Below, piece by piece: positions 1 through 12,141 of a stretch of DNA of 64,000 nt (positions within the stretch are counted from its first letter, which is position 1; every line of letters begins with the position of its first letter). The DNA is taken from contig NMRA01000073.1 in assembly GCA_002633005.1 (NCBI GenBank), positions 915,375-979,374 on the forward strand. The letters are read 5' to 3'. The notes under the pieces were generated by a model. It saw only the letters and a list, made by a program, of their open reading frames with translations, had not been told where the DNA came from and made no database searches. The DNA is from Phoronis australis. Its lineage: Eukaryota; Phoronida; Phoronidae. The translations under genes were made by a program, and so were the position numbers.

Positions 1-859
1 TGTGTCCTCTACACACTTGTACCACTAAGCTTACATCCTTTTTGTTCTTTTATCAGTAATTTTGAAGTCTTTACAAAATAAAATGTCACAAAAATATTGC
101 ATTGTCGGACACCATAAATAATAACACCCCTGCTGACTTAGATTACTTAGATTGATCATAGAAGTAGTCTCAATTTGTATATTTCTTGGATTAGAATGTC
201 AATTATACGGTAATGCAACCAGGAGCATGTGATAACTGCAAATAAGTACAAGACTCTATACATCTTATACACGTAGTCGCCATTTTAAAGTGAGCCTCAT
301 TTTAGGTTTAAAAAACAGTGCATTCTACGCTCAATCACAGCACTAAGGGTAATTTTCTTTTTTATCCATGCCTCGTTATATTTACCTATCAAATGCATTG
401 TTTTTAAACCTAAAAAGAGGCTCACTACTAAAATGGCAACTGCGTGAATATGGTTTATCAGGGACCTGCAGGTCACTATTAATGAAACTTCGGATTTTGT
501 ATGAAAACCTGGCTAGTAATAATTACAGCTTGTCACGAAGTCACCACACACATCCGAGCACACAATCAAAATACTACAGGAAGTAAACAGACGGAAGTTG
601 CAATCTTTCACAGAAAATTGGAAAGGCCTGTTTGTGAAACATGCACACATAATGTCCTGTTTATAGGCCCTTGCCTTAGGAGGTGAGCCTGAGTGGGATA
701 TTGGGTCCCGAGGAGGGGAACTGGTAGTTTCAAAAAGAAAACACAGTTTGGACTGACATTTGCTAAGTTTGCCAGTTTTTCACTCCAGGTACATATATCT
801 CATTTACGGCTCCTGTCAACAGTGCGTCGTTTGTAGTGCTTTGATCTAAGCAACCTCAG

Positions 860-933
860 TTTCTGTGTTGGCGACCTGGGAATTTTACCAAGTTGCATTT
901 ACCGAGTTGACATTATGCTAAGCATCGAGCCCT
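860..933. mobile_element. Fragment end of the CAGGGCTCGA-terminus transposon family
   Basis: This stretch carries the GCGACCTGGGAATTTT subterminal motif and finishes in ATCGAGCCCTG, the same right end as the complete element at 2493-4300. The left terminus is missing, so it is a truncated copy in the NIT1 3' region. Confidence 0.5.
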
Positions 934-1000
934 GAGGTACAAAATGCACGAAAAAATACATCGAGACGAACTGTCAAGTAAAGAATAAATTGATGCTTAC

Positions 1001-1126
1001 ACACAATGACACATTGATACCATTGTCATAGTCATAGAGATGAGTCTTACAATAGGTGGCGCTGATGTCACCCTGGTTGTTCACTACAACATGAGTATTG
1101 CTCAATCTTGGATCTTCGTCATGTCT
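1001..1126 (-). CDS. NIT1: NIT1 exon 3 (catalytic Lys exon); gene continues beyond window start
   Basis: A 42-codon exon after acceptor ttttactatttcag|AGAC. It encodes RHDEDPRLSNTHVVVNNQ and then ATYCKTHLYDYDNG; the lysine of KTHL is the second residue of the Glu-Lys-Cys nitrilase triad. Two donors are possible. GTAAGC at 1000 gives an exon ending in phase 0 after VSLC, which matches the ..CESN.. junction of NIT1; GTATCA at 1020 is weaker. The catalytic-Cys exon and the rest of the C-terminus are not found in bases 1-1000, so the gene's 3' part lies outside the window. Bases 1-1000 show only repeat-like sequence. Confidence 0.85.
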
Positions 1127-1604
1127 CTGAAATAGTAAAACAGATCACAATAGCGAGATTTTCACAGAATTTCCCAAAATCATGTTAGTGATCTAGGAAA
1201 TGACACTTCAAATGATTTCATCGAATTTGTAAAAGAAAATTAGCTTTTGCTGTTATGAAGCTGCCTTCAGCCAAAAAGACTACCTTTTTACTTCAAAAAT
1301 CTCTAATACGAAACAAATCTCAACTTGCGTTTTATTCCAAGAAGTGACTCGCCATAGCTTAGGAAGAACAGGCAGTCTGTCATGGGACAAGCCTCAGCTC
1401 AGAACATGTACTGTGAAAACTGTTTTCAATCTTACACAGGTTCAGAAAATTGACAATTTCTACTGATTGAAAATTGGTAAATTTAGTTAGCAAATGATTT
1501 AAGTTCCCTCTGGGTTTTCCCACAATTTTGACAAAACTTCAAGGGAACGCAACTTTTGAGACCCACTAGACTAAGAAAGTGACACCATTAACAGTATAAA
1601 GTGC

Positions 1605-1760
1605 CTTTTCATGAAAGCCTCCAAGTGACAGCCAAACGTTTAGTTGCTTTGCAAGTTGCCTATACTTCGTAATCAGCTCCCCATCCACTGGTTCAGCTAG
1701 ACACTTGCTTTCTACAGCATCACTGCCAACGTAATCAAAGCACTCGGGCAGGAAAACCAT
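1605..1760 (-). CDS. NIT1: NIT1 exon 2 (catalytic Glu exon)
   Basis: A 52-codon exon, phase 0 at both ends, preceded by a good acceptor (atatatttcag|ATGG). It reads MVFLPECFDYVGSDAV through KQLNVWLSLGGFHEK, the nitrilase block with the catalytic glutamate in FLPE and the conserved WLSLGGFHE strand of NIT1. The best continuation to exon 3 requires leaving the exon at AAAAG|GCACTT, a GC donor; no GT site nearby preserves both frame and family alignment. A further twelve codons read open after this point but have no counterpart in the family and are treated as intron. Confidence 0.87.
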
Positions 1761-2492
1761 CTGAAATATATTTCAAAAACTACATTTGAACATACACTTA
1801 TTGCAACATTGAAACAAGCACAGAATGAGAAATAAGAACTGCAAAAAGAAGTTAAAGCAAAAGTAAAGATAAGAAACTATGTGAATTTTGATGAGTTTGA
1901 ACACTTTACTACTAGGCGAGGAGAGACTTTCCACTTGTATTGCTACAAAACGCTGGTGAGAATGAACTCCTGTTACCCCTGGTCTTTACAAGACATTTAT
2001 CATCAAAGATCACTATAAACAGTTTTGCTAATAAAATCAAGACTTGCTGAAATATGCTTTTAAAAAATGAAATACTAGCATATCTTAGTCAGGGGCACCG
2101 GCCATTAAAAATCACACAACCAATTTGATTGTATGAGGAATAAACACTTGTGAAGGTGGTCAAGCCAGTGAAGATGGAACGACAGATGCCTCAAATGGAA
2201 ATAACTCGGCTCAGCTCATAGCTCCATCTGCAGCAAAAATGAAACGCGGTTGTTTTATCTCGTGAGGCAAATGTACCTCTTGTTGGATGTCTTTAACCCT
2301 GTGAGAGTGAATCCTCACACAATGCAAATGAGAACAGCTAAAGCTATAGTTACTTTTAGTATACGGTGAAAATTTTCACATCAATGAGAACAAGTTGAGA
2401 CCAATCATTATAGTGGTAAGTTGTCGAAATCTACCGTGAGTTTCTTCAAAGGAACACAGGTTTATAGCCCTTCTGAGATATTTTTGTCCCTC

Positions 2493-4300
2493 CAGGGCTC
2501 GACATAACGAGCTGCAGGTCGCATTTGCGACCTGAAATTTGGAAGTGCGAGCTGAGATTTTTGTCAGCTCGTATCAGTTCGCAAAATGAGACCTGGAATT
2601 TCCAACGAATGCGAGCTGAGTTTTTACACTTCTCAACAGATACCTGGCAAATACAAAGCAGCTCTTGTAAATCCGACCGTTATTTGGTTGTCGCCAAATC
2701 CAAGTTCAAAACAACACTAACCGAGAACAGCCCTCCCGATGACTTGTAAGCAAGTCCCGTGAACATGAGATATGCAGAATCAATCTTTGGCGCGTTTCAT
2801 TGTCTAACACTTTCGGCCTCTTTTGTAAATTCCCGGATTCGCCGAAGAAAGTTTCGGGCCACTGCTTAACACGTGATAAAACTTCACAAAACAACGGTGT
2901 TTCTACTAATTCTTAAGCGATCAACTTACCAAACTCTGTGGTGGACAAAAATGTTTATTTTTCACATAAGATGTCCTTATTACATGTACCAAACATCCAC
3001 GACAATATCCCTAATATCGCACTGCGGCACCGTTACCGCAAGCGGTCCCGGCAGACAATCGTGACTTAGAGACAGAGATGTGCTTCTCCTTTTTATCGTA
3101 TTAAGACAGCCAAAATGAAAAGGACAACCTTATTAATCGCCAAACGACGGTCACGTCTTTACTTTCAGTTGCCAAGAAATTCTCAAACCCTTTACTTGTT
3201 TCTGGGGCTTCGTGCGTGAAATATGATACGTCTTTCACACGTTGTTGCCAACGTAAAGTGTAGGCCTACTCCAGCGATTCAAGTGCTTGAACTCACACGT
3301 GCGCACCACTTCAAAGAACAGCCACATTCCTAAATGAAAGAGTATACCGGCTTGGCTCTGGTTTATTTGAAAATAAACTCAGATTCCCAGCGGTTATAAA
3401 AGACCCGATATCCCGGGATCGATACAACCCAGAACTGACGTTTTCCTGTTCCGATGTTTCCCGAGGTCGATGTTCTGTAAACCCTGTATTCTATGCCCGT
3501 AGCCAGCTATTGCAACTAAACTGGCACTTATAGATGCGAAATTGTGGTTCAAGTTAGCGAGTTAGCGAACTTCTCTTTATGCACCCCTCCCCCGGCAACT
3601 TTTCGCTCCCCGAACCACCGTCGTCGTAAAATGTTCAGACTCCTATAGAAACAACCTTGTTCCGGCTGAAGCGGGCAGTTAAAAACAAAATCATTCCGGG
3701 TGGCTAAAAAGGGTACAATGTAGGTGGTAACGATATCCAGAAAGTCACCCCTACTAGATGGAGTTTTCCTCGCAAAATCGTATTATTATAACGTTTCTTA
3801 CCATNGAAAGTTAAAACTAGTGACATGCGTGTCGTTTTGTGACTGACCTATTTTTCCCGTACGACTTTGATGACAGCCAGTAGCAGGCCAGATCTAACAA
3901 AATCCCGGATACTTTTTCAACGGGCATTTTCTCCCTTTTCACATCGCAAATTTAGCTACTCAAATGCACAAGTCAGTTAGAGAGCACTGACAGCTTTCAC
4001 ATCGGCAACTTGCCTTGTGCTCTAGAGTCTTTCAATGGCAGTCGTGAAGAACAGTAAGGCCGTACCTGCATGAATGAAGTCAATTTTGAGATCCGAAATT
4101 TGTGAGTATTTAACACTGCAGGTAAGAGCATAATCTAAACATTTTCTTGATGATCTAAAAATCTATTTTGGCGCGTAAAAATGTCGGGAAAATTTTGCGA
4201 CCTGGCATTTACGAATGCGAGCTGGATTTTGAAAATGCGACCTGGGATTTTGGCTAGGTCGCAAAATGCGACCTGGCGATTTTAATAGCGTCGAGCCCTG
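2493..4300. mobile_element. 1.8-kb TIR DNA transposon inside NIT1 intron 1, 5-bp TSD
   Basis: The ends are inverted copies of CAGGGCTCGAC (2493-2503 and 4290-4300), followed on both sides by a subterminal palindrome built from CAGGTCGCATTT/GCGACCTG. The insertion is flanked by CCCTC at 2488-2492 and 4301-4305, a clean 5-bp target duplication. Several further GCGACCTG/GCGAGCTG motifs lie near each end. I see no transposase-like frame inside, so it looks non-autonomous. One unresolved base (N) sits at 3805. The CAGGG terminus resembles hAT-type elements, but the 5-bp duplication would place it in an atypical group; superfamily is inference. Confidence 0.75.
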
Positions 4301-5063
4301 CCCTCCCAAATCTGTTTTCCATATTGAAAGTAAAAAAGCAAGCATTTTTGTGTTACGAGCTACCTTGAAAATTTAATTTGGACAAAATGTTCCTTGAGAA
4401 AAGTCTCCAAACACTCTACTTGAATTGTGAAACTTAGTGCCTATAACTAGTGGACCTCTGGACAATCCATGAAAAGAATCCTATGTTAACACCCTAATCA
4501 GTCCAGATTGGTCAACCAGTCTGAGAATCTACCGGTTTAGATCAAAGACACCATGTTGTAGAGGTTACTTAAATTGTCTCAGCGTGGTGTTGTTATCATT
4601 CTCTAGATAATGAGACTCATCATAAACACATTAGGGGAAACAGCAGTACTCTTAAATTTTCCCTTGGAAAGTTGTAAACAGCATATTTGAATAGTTCATG
4701 AAAATCACACATGATTAGGTATTTGAATTTTGAAAAGTGGACAAGAAATGTGAATTCTACTGGCTAAAACATTTGTTCAATTATATGTTCCTCATTAATT
4801 CTATTGGGTGTGCAACATAATTGGGCCAATTACCAAATCACCAGGCAGCAGCTGAATTTTATGTCATGAGGTAAGCCAAGAGTTATAATACAATTCTAAT
4901 GGCATGTGCGGAACTGTAGTTCCTGAACTTGTAAACCACCGCAATAATTAACACCTGTGGCTTCTCACCAGAGGACAATTGGGCCTTCGTGCTAAGGTCA
5001 GCTAAGGAGCTAAGGTCTATGGCTTGAAGCAAGACGGGTGTTTTGCCTTGAACTCTTGATTAC

Positions 5064-5417
5064 CTGAGCGCCAAAGCGGACGGCCTTTTCGATCAACTGT
5101 CGACAAGTCGCAAAATTGTTATCTTTGTTCGAGGTGGAGGTCATCTGGCAAACCGCAACAGCACCATTCCGCTTTTCTGACGAAGTCAAGTCGGAATCTG
5201 AGTAGCTGGACGACATTTTCCTCCGTCTCAGCACCCGTGAAGCCCAGAGCCCGAGAGCAAGGCAACGAGATGGCGAGTTTTCAAGTTTTCCAACCTTTGA
5301 ATTGATTACTTTGTCGCCAATTAAGCTCCCTTGGAAATTGGCATTCGTTTGGACCGTGTGGTAATAGCAATGCACCGGAAATTGTTTTAACAAACAGGCT
5401 GAAAGCCGAAAAAACAT
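5064..5417 (-). CDS. NIT1: NIT1 exon 1 (deaminated glutathione amidase, N-terminus)
   Basis: First coding exon of a nitrilase-superfamily amidase of the NIT1 type, which hydrolyses deaminated glutathione (metabolite repair) in cytosol and mitochondria. The exon is 118 codons, ends in phase 0 at a GT donor (CTCAG|GTAATC), and joins exon 2 without a break in family similarity. The segment from VAVCQMTSTSNK to RFGAQ matches the first nitrilase strand and helix of animal NIT1. The first ATG (5417) begins a roughly 65-residue leader that is basic and hydrophobic with almost no acidic residues early on, like a mitochondrial presequence. A second in-frame ATG (RRKMSSSYSD, near 5216) sits just before the enzyme domain, matching the two-start arrangement known for mammalian NIT1. 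Both starts are therefore plausible: long mitochondrial, short cytosolic. I see no odd codons or breaks here. Confidence 0.88.
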
Positions 5418-6027
5418 ACCATACTGATACTCTCGCCCCTTAGCTCAAGCACTGGGCTCAATGCTCTTGAAGCTTCTGCCACCTGGCGATGACGTGAGAT
5501 ATACAGCTTCGCCATCTATTGGGATGAGCTAATCACTAGAAGGGGCAACTCAACGGTTTCTCGAAGAGTTTATTATTGTCTTTAAGCTAAAAATCAGTCT
5601 ACGGACTTAAACTTGTTCACGAAATCAGGCTAAGGCTAACACCCACAATTTTGTCTACAGATCGAAGCCAAAATAAAGAAATCGGTTGCCAGCTTAGAAG
5701 GCAGGCTAAAGCCAAAATATCAACTATCTCCGGCGTAACCCTACTATGCTCTGCACTCGAGAGTTGGTTAGTTACCAACAACTATCTCCGTCACTGATCA
5801 GATTCTTCGAAAAGACCCTGGACTTGATACATATGTCCTCACTTTCCGCATCCCAGTGTAGCTAACCCACTCCCAAGGTCAACACACAACGCACTGCCAA
5901 GACTACTCCGCCAAGGGCAGTTAATAGGCCTACTCCAAAATACGAACTTGTCTCTGAAAATGTTGAAAAATCAAAAAAGACCAATCACAGCTATCGGGAA
6001 TTTAATCTTAAGGTTACTATACTTTCA

Positions 6028-6126
<99 letters not shown>

Positions 6127-6639
6127 TCTTATTATTGATGCAACATGAATGAAATAAATGTTGCTGCCAACTTATTCAATCTTAGCACGCGGTGTCAAAT
6201 TTGTTTAAAACTCGTGAGGGTTGACACAGGTCATATGGTATCAGATTGTTTCCAAGACGCAGTTATGGTTAAATAAAACAAGATTAATGAAAATAAACTT
6301 CACCATACACACCCGGTGGGAGTCCATCATAACACACAACTCTGATAAAATGTAAAATCTTTCACTTGTTTAATTCAATTGATTATTAACTCATGAAATA
6401 TTTGAATCTTTCTACATAAAGACAAAAATGAAACTGATGTCGTTTAACTAGCTTTTTTCAAAGTAATATATTTTCTTAATTGAAAGCACTTATCTGTACA
6501 CAGCTAAAAGTTTTGAACATAACTTGTGTTTAATTCTGTTTGAGTTCTTAGAGTGTCTGAGAAACACAACAAAGCATTTCGGAATTTTGTAATTGCATGT
6601 ATTCGTTACTCTTTAGTATAGTGCAAAATTTTTTATTCT
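5418..6639. other. NIT1 upstream region and gene A 3' flank
   Basis: No coding sequence is supported here. The first few hundred bases upstream of the NIT1 ATG must hold its promoter, but I see no clear TATA box. The interval contains the AAT microsatellite at 6028-6126 and then AT-rich sequence leading to the gene A stop codon. A minus-strand AATAAA lies at 6632-6637, only three bases past the gene A stop, which would give a very short 3' UTR. Confidence 0.5.
6028..6126. repeat. (AAT)n microsatellite, 33 copies
   Basis: A perfect run of AAT over 99 bases between NIT1 and gene A. An open frame across it (poly-isoleucine) is an artefact of the repeat. Confidence 0.97.
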
Positions 6640-9600
6640 TCAGTGTTCTACGCTTTCACAATTTTCGTTATCTGGTGTGTGTGCTTCGGTTGCGTCTTCT
6701 ATTTTCTGATTAACAGAAGGATTGGTGTCACCGTGGAAACTGGCAAGCAATTCTTTTGTCCCGATGTCGCAACCTACATCAAAATCTTCCTTCTGACTTC
6801 TGGCATTATCAAAGTGAAAACTCATATAATTGCGGAGCTCTTCGTACTTTTTCCGTTGTATATCTTCCACCCCGTAACCTCGGTCTGCGCCCTGTTGCTC
6901 GAACAATTTTCTGATACAAGTTTTACCGTAGTTTTCACCGTCCACGAGGCGCTGGCTAAGAACAGCTGACGAGAAATTGGGCACACCTAATATGTCAACG
7001 GATAATGTACTCACGTTGGCTATGTTAGTCTGTTGTTCATTCATTGCCGCCTGTTCAGACATAAGCTGCGACATTAAGTCCTGAAAATGACAACACGTCT
7101 TGTTTTCTCCAGTTGATTCAGTGAAGCAACCACACACAAATTTTGCATCCTGCGCTACGTGATCGTTCTTTAATTCAACCAATACATTTTCTTTTCCATC
7201 GGCGTTATTCTTCAAATACTCTAAAATTGTGTCGCTTCTCTGAAACAGACCACTTAGATTGCCATTTTCGCTTTCTTCAAACCCTAACACAGACGTTTTT
7301 GCTGCGCCGTTTCCTCCATTGGCTGTACGACCCAATCGCAACACATGGCCAACGTCCTCGTCCTCGGCGTTCATCAATATCTCAAGCTGGTCTTGTTTGC
7401 TTTCAGAGGTTTGGACATTAGGCTGCAATTCATGCGGATCAACATTACATACGGCTTTGGAATCATCTCCACCTTCAACAGTTTCTACATGATCTTGATC
7501 AGTTACGCATTCGTTTTCATTCCTAACGAGATTCAGTGGTGATCTAGTACTTGTTAAGTCTCCTTCTTCATTGGCTCTGTCTTCATGTTTGTCGTCCAAT
7601 AATACTTGTTGACTATGTTGACTGCTGACCGTGGCTTGAAAACTTGGCAGTTCCAGCGGTTCGACGTTATAAGCGTCCTCGGAATCAACTACACGGTCTT
7701 CCCTTATGCTGTCAAAGTGATAGCTCATAAACTGACGGAGCTCTTCGTCTTTTTGTTTCTGTACATCATCAGGCACTTCTTTGGCATGCTCGAACACTTT
7801 TCGAATACAACTTTTACTGGACCCTTCCCCCTCAATGCTCTGTTGACTAAGTATAGCTGAGGCATGACTAGGCACACCTAAAATGTTCAGCGACAGCTTA
7901 CTAACGTTGGCTGTGTCAATGCGCTTTGTCTCATCGCAGGTTTTATCACAGGTGAGTTGTGATAAAATGTTTTGAAAATGACAGCATGACTTATTCTCCC
8001 CAGATGATTCTGGGTAACAAGTACAAGTGTACATTGGATGACAATACAAATGATCTCTCTCCAATTCTGACAAAGTCTGATATTCACTATCAATTGTGTC
8101 TTTCAAAGTTTCCAACATTGAGTCACCTCTCTTAAGAAGACATCTGATGTTTTCATTTTCGCCGTTCATTATGTATCTACATTCGTCGTCAGATTGACCG
8201 TCATTCTGAACAACAGGTGCACCTTCATCTCTTGACGTTATCTCATTCGGAACATCGTATCCATCTTTTGGACCGCTCTCATCAACACCTTGAAGATCGA
8301 CCTTTGAAATTTCTTCATGCACAGCAGTCTCATTCTGGCGTGCGCTTTCAAACGTCCCATTCTCTTGCATTCCTGAATGTTCCCTCAAGACACCCAAATC
8401 ATCCATTGGTTTTATCGTTTCTTCACCTATCCAAATTCCTGTTTTATGGCTGTATTCTTCACTACTTCGTACCACAGATTCTTGTTCATCTTTTGNAGAA
8501 GACATCTGATGTTTTCATTTTCGCCGTTCATTATGTATCTACATTCGTCGTCAGATTGACCGTCATTCTGAACAACAGGTGCACCTTCATCTCTTGACGT
8601 TATCTCATTCGGAACATCGTATCCATCTTTTGGACCGCTCTCATCAACACCTTGAAAATCGACCTTTGAAATTTCTTCATGCACAGCAGTCTCATTCTGG
8701 CGTGCGCTTTCAAACGTACCATTCTCTTGCATTCCTGAATGTTCCCTTAAGACACCCAAATCATCCATTGGTTTTATCGTTTCTTCACCTATCCAAATTT
8801 CTGTTTTATGGCTGTATTCTTCACTACTTCGTACCACAGATTCTTGTTCATCTTTTGGCATTATTTTACTCGCAACGTCGTGTACATCCTTTGGTTCGTT
8901 TTCGCCAACATCATGGAAATGAACCTTTGGCATCTCTTCATGCACAACAAGCTCTTTATCGCCTATACATCCTGGCGTCCCATTCTCCTCAATTCCTGAT
9001 AGATCCTCCAAGTCATCCAAACCACTTATTACCTTTGTCGCTTCTCCACTTAATACAGGTACTGTATCATCTACCGCTTGATGTTTGCATTCGTGATCAG
9101 ATTGGCCGCTAATCTGTACCACGGACTCATCTCCGTCTGGTGATGTCATTTCATTCGCAACGTCGTATCCATCCATTGCTATAGTTTCACCGACAGTGTG
9201 AAAGTCAACCGTTGACATCCCTTCATGCACGTCAAGCTCTTTATTACCTGTACTTTCGAGCGCCACATTCTCCTCAATTCCTGGTTGATCCTCCAAGTCC
9301 TTCAAACCACTAACTACTTTTGTCATCTCTCCAATTGGTGCATTTCCTGAATAATCTGCCGTTTTATGACTACTGTCGCGATCAGATAGGCCGCTAATTT
9401 GTGCCACGGACTCATATCCATCTGTTGATGTTATCTCATCCGCAACACCGTATCGATCCTTTGCAACAGTTTCACCAACATCTTGACGATCGACATTGGG
9501 CATTTCTTCAAGCGCAGAAAGCTCATTTTCGCCAGTGCTTTCGAGCGTCCCATCCTCCTGTATCTCTGATTGATCCTGCAACCCATCCAAATCTGTCTTT

Positions 9601-11189
9601 GCTGTTATCTTCACTTCACTTCGTGTCTCATTCTCTGTTTTGTGGCTGCATTCATGGCAAGGTTGGGCGCCATCTTTTACTGCACGCTTATGTTCATCTA
9701 AGCCAGTATTTGTGGAACTTGTCGGATCCACATTCCACACAACAGGTGTTGAGGTAGATGATGCATAATCTTCGGAAAAAAATTCTGTTTCATTACTCTC
9801 AAATCCATTTCCCTTCCTCACAGAACTTACATTGCTCTCACCGCTCGTATCTTCTGAAGAGTTTGTGAAAAGAGCCCCGTAATTGCCGCCGTGTTTAGAA
9901 GTATCATGCGTAACAGTCGCCATTTTCCCTTGTCGATCAGTGACTTCAGAATCCGTTTCACTTTCACCGTTTTCAAACGTAAGTGCCACGTGCACTTCAA
10001 GCTTAGAGCTTTTCAGTGTGACACAACTTTTATATGTCTTACCGTGTTTATTTTTTTCGTCTACTTCTGGTATCTTACTTGTGCTCACATTTATGTCACC
10101 ATCGTCATTTCCAGTTTCCTTAGCGACATCCTGACCAATTATCTCCCCATCAATTTTTAAGTCTTCAATACTAATTTTGCCGTCTTTCGTGGTGTCTTCA
10201 TTTAGCGCATCAATCTGTTGGATATCGACTTCTACAGGTTCTTGATAGCTTCCACTCAGCAGTACTTCAATGTCGTTATTGCTCTCTTCACCATTATGCG
10301 TGTATTTGATGTCTACGATAGCATCCGAAAACCCTTCATCTGTAAGCTGAAGATAATGACTATCGTTTCTGGGACAGGTCGGAACTTTTTCGGCGTCGGA
10401 ACTTGTTTTAGACAACAAGATTTCGTCCATCATGTTACTTTGTGTTTTTTCAGACGCTTGTACGCCAGCTGTGATTGGGTCCAGCGGAAGATCTTGGGAG
10501 TTGCATTGCAGATCTTGAATTTCCAAGGCGACGATCAGATTGGCTTGTGTATCATCTTCAGTAACTTGGGAAACAGATGTCGCCGAATTCTGCATTTCTG
10601 ATTCATTGTCGAGCATTGATTCTGCCATGCCACTATCTACTTGCAGCTCACATTCTTGTGTTGTCTTCAGATTCAAGTGCTCCGCACCAGGCTCGCGTTC
10701 AAACACAGCACCTGTAACTTCCCCAAATGCATGCCCAGCATCAAGCGAAACAACTGCAGAGTTCGTATCCCGGTTTTCTGAAGTTGGAATGGAAGGTTCA
10801 GTTACGAGTTCAAGGTTAGACGAGACAGTGCCTGTTGTTGCAGTAACCAATACTTCTTCTTTGTCAGTGTGAGCAACTGCTTCAGAAGAATGCATGTCTT
10901 GGGTAGTAACATCACCTCTCTCCTTCACAAAATCTGAAGCGAATTTTTCAATTTCTGAAAGCATGTCCACTTCTTTAAAGCTCCCCAGTTTCGCCTCATC
11001 CGGTTGTGTTGGATGTACCACTGACTCGACTAATGCCTGTATATGCTCTACTGAAGGACGTCTTTCCACAACGTTGGCGTTATCTTCTGACTTCGAGAAA
11101 ATGCCGCCAATCCTCAAGAGGTAGTAACCTACAGCTGCGCCAACAAGTGTCAACGGCACGATAATCATTCCAGCAGATGTCAAATTCAC
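6640..11189 (-). CDS. Gene A, giant terminal exon: membrane-anchored repeat protein, family not recognised
   Basis: The exon starts at acceptor ttactttcag|GTGAATTTG in phase 0. It opens with NLTS and a hydrophobic stretch (AGMIIVPLTLVGAAVGYYLL), a single membrane span near residue 110 of the protein, followed by about 1,360 acidic, Ser/Thr/Glu-rich residues. About four tandem units of roughly 90 residues (HKT..E..LEDL.GI.ENGT.ES...VDF..VGE..KDGYDV..EITS) run from about 9660 down to 8500. Two C-terminal units of about 150 residues follow (8160-6790): LL.R.D..LE.LK, then GENK(S/T)CCHFQ, a Cys-rich strand, LS..ILGVP, CIRK.FE and EELR.(F/Y)MS(Y/F)HFD. The frame is interrupted only at 8496, where a single N joins two 361-bp near-identical copies. 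Removing 362 bases leaves 4,188 nt, an exact multiple of three with one stop, so one intact exon of 1,395 residues is inferred. I do not recognise the family. N-terminal exons match gene B. Confidence 0.85.
8135..8857. other. Assembly artefact: 361-bp overlap duplicated across a single N
   Basis: Bases 8135-8495 and 8497-8857 are the same sequence with about four substitutions, joined by one N at 8496. The spacing (362) is not a multiple of three and breaks an otherwise continuous frame. This is what an unmerged contig overlap from two haplotypes looks like, and it is not a biological tandem repeat; the true family repeats in this exon are about 90 codons and much more diverged. Confidence 0.88.
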
Positions 11190-11319
11190 CTGAAAGTAAT
11201 TGTTTAGTGGGATGAAACGACGTGAACCAACACCTCAACTGTTGCACAGATACATAAGTGTATCTGATACCAGACAACAAGTATCAGACAACAATTGGGA
11301 GTAAAAAGCCATAACTCAC

Positions 11320-11572
11320 CCCATAGATACCTCCTTCCGCAATCAAATCAGGTGACATAGCTGGTGACTCCGAGACTGAAAGCTGCTCAGGGGGAAGAAA
11401 TTCAAGAGCTCTCCATATTTCTTCTGAGTGTTTCAAAGGATAGCTAAGAAAACGAATAGGTAATAGCGAAGAAAATGTTGGAGTTCCGGTTTCTATCCCT
11501 TGGCCTTTTTCTTGAATGTCTGATGCGGTAAAAAGTAACCCGTTTATTGCACATACGAACTGCTGAAATGCT
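11320..11572 (-). CDS. Gene A, middle exon (conserved VC.INGLLF exon)
   Basis: A 253-bp exon: acceptor tgtattccag|AGCA, donor TATGGG|GTGAGT, entering in phase 2 and leaving in phase 0, so it joins directly to the membrane exon. It encodes AFQQFVCAINGLLFTASD and continues for about 65 residues to AEGGIYG. The opening block is shared with gene B (VFKLAVCSINGLLFSPND) at the same intron position and phase, the strongest evidence that the two genes are paralogues. On a simple topology this part precedes the membrane span and would face the opposite side from the long repeats. There is no recognisable domain. Confidence 0.82.
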
Positions 11573-12141
11573 CTGGAATACAACGAAAGAAAAATTCAAC
11601 GCACAAATGTCGCAGGACTGCACAGAATCCTTAACACATGTATACTACAAAAGATCAGCTTCATTAAAACCAGTAGGAACAATGATTTTTCTACGGTTCA
11701 TTTCCAAAAACAACTTCCTTTAGAGGCATAAGTGCTCTACCAAAGCAACGTCATAGAATTTTCGTCCTTTGAATTGAACTGAAATCGATACGGTCGCAAT
11801 TCCCTGACCATCACTATGCCGTAGTCTATGACTTGCCGTGACAGACAACTTAATGGGCACGATCTGTAGCAAAAAAAACAATCAACCAGTTGTTGGAATA
11901 AAGACCAATTAAATCAATGGCGTAAATAAAAAATGTTTTCTGATAGAAGGCACGGCTTCACTTTTAATGGAAATTGCACATTACAATTTCCATAGTGCCA
12001 CCACTCGTTTTCTGCACCTTCTCTATAATTTCACAGAACGGTCACTAAATTATGAATGCATGTGACGAATATTGTTGAAAAAATAATCTGCCGATGAAAA
12101 AATAATCGTCAAAAACTCAGTAAGTTTGAATAAATGTACAT

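Noticed and set aside
5948-6148. 66-codon frame of poly-isoleucine
   Set aside because: Translation of the AAT microsatellite.
8135-8857. Recent biological tandem duplication in gene A
   Set aside because: A single N at the joint, a frame-breaking length and allele-level differences fit an assembly overlap better.
6643-11124. Many plus-strand open frames of 60-180 codons opposite gene A
   Set aside because: They mirror the long minus-strand exon and its repeats; no splice sites, odd composition (Leu/His/Ser/Phe-rich) and no family likeness.
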